From Symbiodinium natans (Eukaryota > Sar > Dinophyceae > Suessiales > Symbiodiniaceae), in the NCBI GenBank assembly GCA_905221605.1, contig CAJNDS010002313.1, positions 693,001-757,000 of the forward strand: DNA of 64,000 bases, in the 5' to 3' direction. Shown one piece after another: positions 54,940-64,000 of the stretch. Positions within the stretch are counted from its first letter, which is position 1. Each line of letters begins with the position of its first letter. The translations under genes and the position numbers were made by a program. The notes beneath the pieces are model-generated. The model saw nothing but the letters and a program-made list of their open reading frames with translations. It was not told the DNA's origin and did not search any database.

Positions 54940-57900
54940 AGCTTTGAAGAAGCTCTACAGACCTGAGCTGCAGGCTTGCGAACCCCCAGGTTGTTGTGAG
55001 GATATGGGTGGATGACTGCCTCTAAGGGGGGCCTTGGCTTTGCGGACTATTGCAAACCCAGGCGCCACACTTTGCCCCTTGAGGTCAGGCACTGTACGTG
55101 GCGCTGCGGACGCTGGCTTTGAAACTCCGGGATCCGACGTCCAGGGCCTTGGACCAAGAATGACATTTCGAAACATGAACATGAGTTCAGATCCCACCTG
55201 CGTTAGGCCATGGTCTTTATGAGCTTCTCGAGATTCTGTAGCCCAACTCCTCGATAGACTTGGCTGAAGCAAGATGCCAGACAGGATGTGCTTGGCTCGC
55301 TTGCCTCCCCTGAAGTGTGGTGCAAGGGAGTGCACGTGCAAAATGGCTTAGGCCCGCTTAGCCCCGCCAGCCACACAGCAAAAAAACAACGAAAGCATAA
55401 GCCTAGTATGTAGTTGTTGTTGGCATCTTTCTACTTATTATGTTGAGTTGTTTTTGTTGGTCGCTCGTCCATCCCCTGTTGTCGTGATTGGTTTATTCAT
55501 TCTGTAAATTGCGACAAGTAAACCCGATTAGACCATGTCAAACCATATGAACCCCATCTTAAACCAATCTATGTTAGCCCATATTATTATACCGTGCTCA
55601 ACCATATTAAATCATATTACACCATGCTAAACCCCATGATATCAAAGCATGTTGAAGCATGTTAACCCGCAGCTCTCCTGGCTTTGGCCATGGGGGCTTC
55701 TGGCTCAGCTGGGCCTGCAGAAGCCGAGCAAAGCGAGGAGACGTGGGGTTTAGGGGCTTTCGGGGGCTTTCAGGGCGTCAAAAGGGCTTTCGGGGGCTTT
55801 CAGGGGCTTTGGGGCAAGAGGGGTACAGGGGCGCAGGGATACAAGGGTTAGGAGTCGAAGCTTCGAGCTCAGGAGTTAGGCATCCTTTTTTTTGGGGCGG
55901 AGGCCGAGAGGGGGGGGGGGGGTCAGGGAGATGTGGATTTGGGTTGTTCGATTTTTTGGGGTCTGGGATCATCTTCCGCCAACTTTGTGGGATAGAGAGA
56001 GGTAGCACTTTGAGATTCGAGCTTCGGGTGTCCAGGAGATTTGGAAGGCCTGACGTTTCGGGTGGTAGGGGGGGGAGGAGGACGGCGGAAGAGGAGGAGA
56101 GGGTCTCGACGCTCGGGCCCTCACAGTTCGGAACCCCAACTTGGAGCTGCACAACAGACACCAGTATAGCAAGACTCGGAAAACATGGATACTGATACCT
56201 TTACGATTTGCCTTTGAAACCTGTGTAACCAATATCCATGGGCCAGCTGCAGAAATGTTGCAATGTGCCGGCCGCTGTCAGGAGGACTCCTTTGCGGAGG
56301 TCAGTGCCCAGGTGTCGACTCGTGAAACTGGGCTAGCTTGAAGTCCTCCAGCCTGTAATCCCTGGAGGTCGAGTCGTGGATTCAAGCGCACCCCGTCTTT
56401 GAGACCTTGATCGGTGGAGCGAGCCTCGTCTGTGAGAGTCAGGGGCGCTCCGCGAGTCAGAAGTCTTCTGCATCTGCAAGAAAACGGTGGCTTTGTGGGC
56501 TGCAGTTGCAACTTCGATGTCCCAGTGCCCTTTGAGTATGCAGTATGCCCCATCTTCACGTTCAAGCAAATCACGAAGATGGCAGGAAGCTCAAGTGCTC
56601 CGCCTGTCCTGTGGCGGCACATGCATACCAGCAACTTGGGCACGCATTGTCGCAGCCCTGCTAACGGTTGACCTGGCATCTTCAAGCAGCTGTTTTCCCG
56701 TCGCCTCCTGCGCAAGAAAGCGTGCAGAGCATGTAGAGTTAAGACATTCATACCTCGAAGAGGATGATATCCGACAAGCCTATAAACCTCGGAAGCCCCA
56801 ACCCTGAATGGCGCAACCTGGAACCCTTATGTCCCCAACAAAGGTCTGCCCTGACAGACGACAACTTCGGCATCAGCTTCAAGCAGCCTCTCCAGGGCAC
56901 GGAGAGTGCCTTCGCCTGCTTTAACCAACCAAAACAAGACTCTGGCTTGTTAAGGGTAATATAGGGATTGTTTTTTATTCTTAAATAGTAGTATCAGGGT
57001 TGACACCAGGCTGACGCTCCTTGTAGTAGACTGCAGCGGGAGCCAGAAGTTCAAAAAATGCTGGAGACATCGTATTTTTCCAAACGTCCGACTCGATCCT
57101 ATGACTCTGTGTGCCGATTCCCATGAACTGGTCGTGCCTGCATGGGGCGACAACATGATGAATGATGCATCTGACTGTCTGAAGCACATCACCCGGACTG
57201 CCCCAGCGCGAGAGCTGCCCTAAACCCCTGCGGGGGCAGGCTGGGCAGGTGGCAAAGGACCCCACAACCTTAGCCCCAAAGCAGTTTGGACTCCCACACC
57301 CGCCCAAGACCTTGAACCACCCGTCAAGACCCGAGAGTCTCAAGCCTACAGCCTGCATTCGGAATTCCCAAAACCCACCACTCTCTGTGCAACGCCACAG
57401 CCTTCCTAAACCTTCCCCCGGGTGGCAAAAAAACTCTTAAACCCTGACCACGTTCCGCGGACAGGCGTCGAGGAGCTCCAGGCCGAACTTCACCATTGGG
57501 GGGGTGGGCCTGGGATGTTGAGAGTTCAGGACTCTAAGGACAGGTTTTGCTGGGCGTTCGCATGCAAGTACTACAATTGAGCTGGCATTGGAGTGCTGCC
57601 TTGGTGATTTGTCTTTGGAGCACTGTTCACCTGACAATTGCTCCGAATCGCTACCGAATTTCTCTTCAAAATTCAGAAGAAAAAAAGGTGAAGGAATTGC
57701 GCACGATTAGGCCTTCACAGCAAGTCCTCGTTCTTTGTGCAGTTCTCTTTGCTGTCACGTGACCCAGCTCTTCTCGTGTCCAGCAGGCGCTAGACCCTAT
57801 TACTCCTTGCAGTTTATTTTCACCCTAAAGGTCCACAAAGTCTCACCCACCCTGCACCTACCAAATGTTCAGTCGGCATGCTCAATAAGTTGTACCCAAG

Positions 57901-58012
57901 TCTACAAGTACCAGCCATGCCCCAAACATCGCCCATGCGAAGCCCAACTTCCCCATATCCGATCTTGAGAGCCAGGAGCCCGAGATTTCCTCCACAACTC
58001 TTTGAAACAGCT
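54940..58012. other. No supported gene
   Basis: Contains the ACCATATTAA degenerate repeat. The longest + strand ORF (55659-56195) has no recognisable domain and crosses G-runs; not called. Confidence 0.4.
55505..55666 (+). repeat. Degenerate ACCATATTAA-type repeat
   Basis: About a dozen variants of ACCATGTTAAACC/ACCATATTAAA spaced 10-16 nt apart, AT-rich against a GC-rich background. Confidence 0.72.
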
Positions 58013-58013
58013 A

Positions 58014-58042
58014 ACCCTAAACCCTAAACCCTAAACCCTAAA
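58014..58042 (-). repeat. CCCTAAA array before an exon
   Basis: Four units, 9 nt before the acceptor AG at 58052-58053. Confidence 0.88.
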
Positions 58043-58053
58043 TGGGCCGTGAG

Positions 58054-58199
58054 TCGAAGACAGGCTCAGGTGGACTACCTGTGGGTGCAGCGACTGGAGC
58101 TCCCGATGATTCTCGTGCCTCGTCGCAGAATGGCTCTGGGGCAAGTGCCCTTCTCAGAAGCCCAGGGGCAGCTCCGACACCTTCACGAAGCAACACCCA
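58054..58199 (+). CDS. Exon candidate, Ser/Gly/Ala-rich
   Basis: After GCCGTGAG, reads SKTGSGGLPVGAATGAPDDS, then RASSQNGSGAS and more low-complexity sequence; an in-frame stop lies near 58219. Disordered tail or linker character. An overlapping frame is also open, so the choice of frame is uncertain. Confidence 0.38.
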
Positions 58200-59048
58200 G
58201 AATCGAGAACCCTTCGCCTGAGAGATTTTGGTCTGCTTCTGCACGATGCTGGATAGCAACCGTCAACCAAGTCGGCATGCTTTGTGCAGGTACATCAGTG
58301 ATAAGACTCCCATAGACTTGCCTATAGCCAGCTGAAAGTTGTGCGTGGGAGCCCAAGGATGACGACCGCTGGCGGACTCTGGCCCTTGTTCCAAGCGTAA
58401 CCTTCGCCCAGGGTGACGCCGGCCAGCGGATCAGGCTACTGCGGCACTCATTCAGTTCCGCAGCTTGTTCCGCCTAGAAGTCATGGACATCTTGCGTGAA
58501 GATCGTTCCGTGTGCAGGGCTTAGGGTCGAAGCCGCTACAGCAAGCCAAGTATTTACCCAAGCTCCCAAGCCCAAGCAGCCGCGTGGGGGCACGAAGGCC
58601 ATTCGTCCGCCAGTATGGATGATGCAAGTGTCAAGCCGCCCGCTTCTTCTTGTTTTGACCAACTTGCAGTTGTGTTGAACCGGCCCGGACTACGATGAAA
58701 AAAACCCGCCTTCGTAGGGACAGCTTGTGTCCCCAGCGCCCAAAAAAGTCTAACAACTCTTAGCTTCTGAGGCTGACCTTCTTCGATGGAAGCAGGCATC
58801 ACTCGCTGTGCAGCATGCAGGTTGTCCATGGAAGCAGTGCAACGACTAGAACTCGAAAGCGCCTGTTGCAAGCGGATGCTACGCTCGGGGGTTTAAGCTA
58901 CACCGAGCTGGGCACTTTGCCATTGCCAGCTTGGTGCATCTTGCACGGTGCTCTTTTGAACCCTTAGCTTGGACCTGCTCTTTTCTGAGAGAGTTTCTCT
59001 TGAGGCGTGAGGAGAAGTCGTAAAAGCTTCAAGGGTTTCTTTCTGCAG

Positions 59049-59139
59049 GTTGCACTGGACAGTCGAAGATATGGTCTTCGATGGTGTGCTGGGTGAGATG
59101 GAGGCGGAGACGCCTGAAGGCGCTTCCGGAGTGGTTCCG
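59049..59139 (+). CDS. Exon candidate (LHWTVEDMVFDGVLGEMEAE)
   Basis: After TTCTGCAG, reads LHWTVEDMVFDGVLGEMEAE-TPEGASGVVP, ending phase 0 at GTGAGG (59140). A good acceptor, a good GT donor and an acidic protein-like sequence. Family not recognised. Confidence 0.5.
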
Positions 59140-61202
59140 GTGAGGGTTCTTCGGGGGCGAAGTCCTTGACCCCTAGATGGCACCTTAGGTTTGGGAAGTT
59201 GACAGTGCTGGTCAAACTAGTTCGTCAGAAAGGGCAGGTGAGACAGCCAAGGTACGCCGCGCAGCTTCGTGGTCAGGAAACCTTTCCGCGGAATGATCCA
59301 GTTCGACTGCGCAATAAAGATCTGACAGGCCAACTCCACTGGCAGACCTTATGCCTTGGCCCGACCATGACCATCCATGACCCACATCCAGTTCGCATCC
59401 TTCCCCTTCTTCTACGGCGCCACCTCATGGGGTTGCTCCTCCACAGTCTGCATGGAATGAGCTGCAGTGGGCGATCGTGCCAATCCATGCTTTCTGATGT
59501 CTGGGAAAGCCTGGTGCGCACAATCTTGCCAGGGCTGGGAATCCGATTGGCCGGGAAAAAACCCAATGGCCACCATCACACCGTCGGCATGCAAAAGAAC
59601 GTTTCCAACGTGGAGGCCGATGAAAAGAGGAGTGCTTGGCGATCCACTGTACTCCCATGCTCGCAGCTCTGAAGCACTTCATCCAAAGAGCTTTTTGTTC
59701 GCAAGCACTTTCCACAGGGATCTTGACAAGATGAAGAATTCTCTTGAACTCGTCCAGCTGGTGCCTTTTCTATGTTAGATACAAAGTCCCATTTGCAGAT
59801 TGCTAGGTCATGATACCCAAGGCAGGCTATGAAGTCCACGAACTTTTTTAACTGACATTACCTGTTGTGTTCCATGCCTCATGGGCCAGAGGCTTACCCG
59901 TTCGCTGCAGCTGGATGATGACGTGAAGCGCCAGCGGCCAGACCTCGTAGCTCCAGCTATTCCTGTGTTCCGAGGACCCTCTCTACTTACAGTTTTATGG
60001 GTTATACCTACTACTTCAGGGTAGTTGCTACCAAACTGTAGGTACATAGAGTCCCAGCTTATTCATGAGCCAGAGACATGGCCGGGGTCTCCTAGAGTCG
60101 ACGCGAACACTGCGTTTGCAGACCGCAGCCCCCCAAAAGCTCGGCTTCAACTGCTGAGCGGAAGCTGAGCACCCGGCCCTGTAAAGCAACCTTCCATGCT
60201 GCGAGCAGTGTTCACTCACGTGCAACTTCCCTGCAAAAGCGTCTGACAAGGCCGCGATGCCGACCCATCCGGTGCGAAGGGATCGGATGCTTTAGGACTT
60301 TAGGCTGTTTCATGGCACCCGGAGAGAGAAAAAAGCTTAAGCCAAACAAGAATGCAGAACAGTCCTCCTTTGCAAAGCGGCATTCAGGCCAGCAACGCCC
60401 TCGACTATGGATTGACGTATGGTTGCAACTGGAGGCGAGTCCCTTAGAGAGCTCTGCAGTTGTTTAGCTTCCCGACATATGTTTTGTTTTTATCATATTA
60501 AAGTTCCGACAGCTATGCAGGCTCCGTGTACACATCGTGGACACCCCCAAAACGCTTTGAAAATCCGTTGCCAGGCCAAGCCCAGCTGGAGTTCCAGACC
60601 CCGAAGCTTGTGCCGGTGACCCCTGCACCAGGGCTTTGGCGAGTTTTTTCTTGTTTATTGCAGGGGGCGGGGGGAGGGATCGAGGCTTGACGGTCCCTGA
60701 AGGCTGTTCGAGTGGAAACCAAAACTTGTTGGTTTGCTGTTCGTCCGCTTTGCTTTCCAGGGGAATGTGGGGCATTGGGCTCATGGTTGCGTTTCACCTG
60801 CTGGCAGGGGAATGTGGAGAATTTTCCACAAGGGCCCTTCACCTTCTGGCTTGCCGAGTATATCTGAAACTGAACTTGAACTGAAATGTCAAAGCGTTTG
60901 GGACTGCAGGGGCACCTTCTTAACTCAGTGGCCTTGAGAATGTTCCTGGCCTTGCGTGTGATTCAGCACAAGCTTCCATGGCGGCCGCAAGAAGCTGTTT
61001 GTGGTAGAAGAGCTCCTTGCTTGCAGGCAAGGGACCCAGAACTGCCCCAAACTGCACCCAAGGCGCGGTTCCCTCCGCTGACCGGCGTCGGGGCAGAAGC
61101 TCTGCAGGGCAATTTGTTTAGCTTACTGGCGGCCCGGCCATGATTCAGAGGAGTCAGTTGAAGTGCGGGCCTGTGCGCAATGTAGGACACAACATCGGCA
61201 CA

Positions 61203-61224
61203 GTGTGTGTGTGTGTGTGTGTGT
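61203..61224. repeat. (GT)n microsatellite
   Basis: About eleven GT units. Confidence 0.85.
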
Positions 61225-61417
61225 ACATGTGTGGACTGAGCTTCCAAGTATACAGTCGCAAGTGCGGAGAGTGTGGGCAGACCTTCGCCCCGACTCTTGC
61301 AAAGCGTGGCTGGACTCCTGGACCCTGAACCGCAGACATGGCAGGCGTGGGCGCGAGCACTTGCTGAGGAGAACGGCGTCAGGCAGGACCTTACTGTTGG
61401 TTAGCAGGGCGGGGGGG

Positions 61418-61486
61418 GGGGGGAATTTTGGGCCCTATGTATATATATATATACCCTAATATAAGAAATTCTATAGGGTACCTCAT
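61418..61486. mobile_element. MITE, GGGCCCTA…CTCATTCCC family
   Basis: GGGGGGAATTTTGGGCCCTA at the left, AGGGTACCTCATTCCCCC at the right, around an (AT)n run (61437-61453). Related to 16600. Confidence 0.6.
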
Positions 61487-61686
61487 TCCCCCAGTCCCTA
61501 CTAACCAAAAGTAAGAAACCCGGAGGTTCGGATTGCGCTTTCCGTGCGAGCGGTTTGGGTTCGGTGGTCGTCATAGTAAGGGATAACAGGCACAGCCGCA
61601 CAGCACCGTTCATCCTTCTGACAGTTGCCTTCATTCTCAGATAGCCCTGCGGTCGTCCGTACATTTTGTTGAACTGCATGAAATGG

Positions 61687-61803
61687 TTGGCTCTCTTGCC
61701 TCTTCCCTTTCCTCTCCCTCTCCTCCATTTCCCTCCTTCTGTTCTCTCCGTCTTTATTTCGCCGTCTCCTCTCTCCTATTCTCGCTTCCCTTCTCCTTTT
61801 TGA
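61687..61803 (+). repeat. Pyrimidine-rich tract
   Basis: CTCTCC/TTCCC repeats, nearly purine-free; the minus-strand Arg/Glu-rich ORF is a by-product. Confidence 0.8.
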
Positions 61804-64000
61804 GAAAGAGATGAAAAGAGACCAAGAGGAAGAAAGCACAGGGGGCCATATCAAAAAGCCAAGTTTGGCCCGAAACCGAGGGGTTGCGATCCGCGGGCAC
61901 GAGAGTGCAGATTGAGCTTTGTGTTCAGCGCCAACCGATAGGGATGATGGGAGCGTATTTCATGCTCACATGAGCTGCACAGCGCAGGCCTCATGTGTTG
62001 AGACCACCGATACTTGGGTCCGCAAAGTGTAAGCTGCACTTAGGATTTTCATGGGTATTCTAAAGCTCTATTGCTTCTGATGGGTAGGGCCGGGGATCAC
62101 TCTTTGCAGAGGTGCTTGGCTAGTTCATTGTGCAGTTAAAGCGCCCTGAGCATCGCCAGGCTTGGCGTGGACTCTTGCTTCTGGCGCGGGCCCTGGTCAT
62201 GGTGTTTGGTTGGCATTCTGTCAAGATCAGCTCTGCACCTGTGGTCCGAGTAGCCACAAAAGGTGCGAGAAGACGAAGGTTCGGGCTCCGTTGGAGAGGT
62301 TAGTCTCGGTGACTAGTGCCTTTGCATGGGTTAACGGGTGTCTGGTAGAACCCTTCGCCTTGACAACACGGACAAATATTCTTCCTTCTTGCTGGCGCTT
62401 CAGCTGTGATGCTTGTTCTGGTTGCCGATGCAGATGCAACAGGGTGAAGGGCTTGGGGAAGCGCATCACGGCATCTCAATTCCTACAAAAAAAGGCCGGA
62501 CGAAGGCGCCACTCACCACACAAGTCGCCTGATCAAGAAGCGGATGCTCTCGATCACTTCTCCAGGGCCCTGAACCCAAAGGCTGGGATTTCGTGCTCCA
62601 AGGAGACAAAGAGACGATCCAGAACTCTGGTGCCCCCACGACTCTGTGCTCGGCGTGCCTTGGCTCCCTTGCGATCGGGACTTTGAAGGGGAGTTCTCAG
62701 GATTCTCAGGAAGAGCTAAACAGGGCCGAGAAGGGGATGGGATCGGGAGTTCGGGAATCCGGCTCTCGGGTTTCTGCATGTTGAGGGCTGTTCACCAGTG
62801 CCCTCGAATCTATAAGGGCCGAGGGACAAACCTCTCGAATCCGAGCACTTGGGGGTCCGGCAGTGGGGTGCTGCAGGTATCGCCTAAGACCTATACAGGT
62901 CATCTGTGCAGGATGGCCCTAACTTCAGGCCTTCACAACCAAATCCTCTTGGCAACCCCACTCAGAAAGCTCCATTCCAGCATGCTCACGCGTTCACTTG
63001 TCTGGATTCCAACCCTCTCGTCAGAGATCTTGCGCATGGTGCATCCAGCCCCAGTAGACTGAAAGTGTTCACTTGGCGATTCTCATTCTGAACAGAGACC
63101 TCAAGCCTGAACGTATTGCGGACTCTTCATTCCTTGGCACCCCTTACCCACAAGGCTATGCGGGGTGGAGCCAGTGGTCCCGATGCGAGGCGTCGGTGGG
63201 AGAGCTTGAGTTCTTCGGCTGCCCGGGTGTTTCCCAGCCTTAGATGCGAATATAGACCGCTCACCCTGGTTGCACGCTACGGACGATCTTGGGGTGCTCA
63301 AAAGCTCGAGGCGATGGTCCTGGGACCTAACATAAGTTCGGGTGATGCTTCCCCTGCAGTGGGCTCCAGGGTCCTCGATCAGATTTCTTGCTCAAGTAAC
63401 TTTGGCCCTCGTGCTCTTGGCCAGGTCTGAGCTTGCAGCTTCCTTTGCAAATCGAACTGAACAGCCTGCTGAAGAACCAAGCTCCCTGAACCCATTTCTG
63501 GGTTTAGGGCGGCGCTGGACTCTTCGAGCTTCTGGGCAAAGCACAACCTGACGCTCGAAGAGGCCTTGCCCAGTGCTACAGTAGCACTCTGGGAGACTGT
63601 AGGCTGCAGAGTTGGGGTACAAAGGGCTTCAGAACAGTTCAGAAAGCGCCAATGCCACGGATGCCAGTTCTTAAGATCAGCTGCACCTCCTTTCAAAACA
63701 CCTCGGCTCATGGCAGTGGCACAGTGATACTTCGTGATTGTGAGTTGCGGCCGTTGTTAGGAGATTCTTTTGATGAGTTCTGAAGAAACAGCCTATATGA
63801 ACCCTTAAGGCCCTAATGCTTGTCCCGAACATGGCCTGAGCATCACCTGGTTGATGCAAGTGTGAGTTTGTGAAGCTGCTGGCATAGAAGGACCAGAAGT
63901 GATCCAGAGTGCCTTTGTCAAAGCACCCAAAGTGTTGCTTGGAATAAGTCCATGTTTACTGTGCACCTGTTTGTGTTTTCGCGTGTGTGCGTGTGTTCGT

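Larger units (their letters stand above)
59141..64000. other. No supported gene
   Basis: Contains (GT)n, a G-run next to (AT)n, one MITE and a pyrimidine tract. A CxxC-like patch at 61258-61310 (KCGECGQTFAP) and a frame at 60986-61030 (GRKKLFVVEELLA) are weak exon hints. Confidence 0.4.

Noticed and set aside
55659-56195. 178-codon + strand ORF as a gene
   Set aside because: Gly/Arg/Phe-rich translation across G-runs, no domain, no targeting signal and competing minus-strand ORFs.
1-64000. CRISPR arrays, bacterial operons, insertion sequences with transposase, rRNA genes
   Set aside because: No regularly spaced repeats with unique spacers, no transposase-like ORF, no rRNA-like stretch; the window is eukaryotic nuclear DNA.

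Overview
The window reads as nuclear DNA of a dinoflagellate, most likely a Symbiodiniaceae-type alga. The reasons are: plant-type telomere repeats (TTTAGGG/CCCTAAA) scattered through the interior; a gene split into exons of 20-80 nt whose introns mostly start with GC or GA instead of GT; a degenerate spliced-leader-like sequence in front of an intronless gene; and a presequence of the type used by dinoflagellate plastid proteins. There is no bacterial-style gene packing, and most long ORFs are by-products of simple repeats. All protein assignments come from reading the translations; no database search was run.

Region 5.2-17.7 kb (+ strand) holds a protein disulfide isomerase (PDI) gene. I could trace a signal-peptide exon, the whole first thioredoxin domain (WCGHC), pieces of the b domain, nearly all of b', the a' domain (second WCGHC) and a charged C-terminal exon. 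Twenty introns join in phase: 13 have GC donors, 6 GA and 1 GT. The start codon, about 60-70 residues of the b domain and the ER-retention end were not found. Inside the intron between the a and b domains, on the same strand, lies an intronless 219-codon gene (8625-9284) for a plastid-targeted protein of unknown function, with a spliced-leader-like relic 41 nt upstream of its ATG. It looks like a retrogene nested in a host intron.

Region 22.0-24 kb carries small + strand exons of a HEAT/armadillo-type repeat protein. From 24.8 to 59.1 kb there are isolated, codon-like exon candidates (25.5, 30.3, 30.4, 35.0, 35.3, 38.3, 45.4, 47.0 and 59.0 kb among others). I cannot assign them to families or say how many genes they represent. 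The rest is intron or intergenic sequence.

Non-coding structure is rich. Telomere-type arrays lie next to exons with a consistent polarity: TTTAGGG just after exons, CCCTAAA just before them. In several places the array supplies the donor GT or abuts the acceptor AG. Small palindromic mobile elements (MITEs) of several families are present, two with perfect target-site duplications. There are also T-run/G-run tracts, a minisatellite inside a MITE, an AAT/ATT hairpin array and a 102-bp tandem duplication with hairpin-forming CGCGAAAG motifs.
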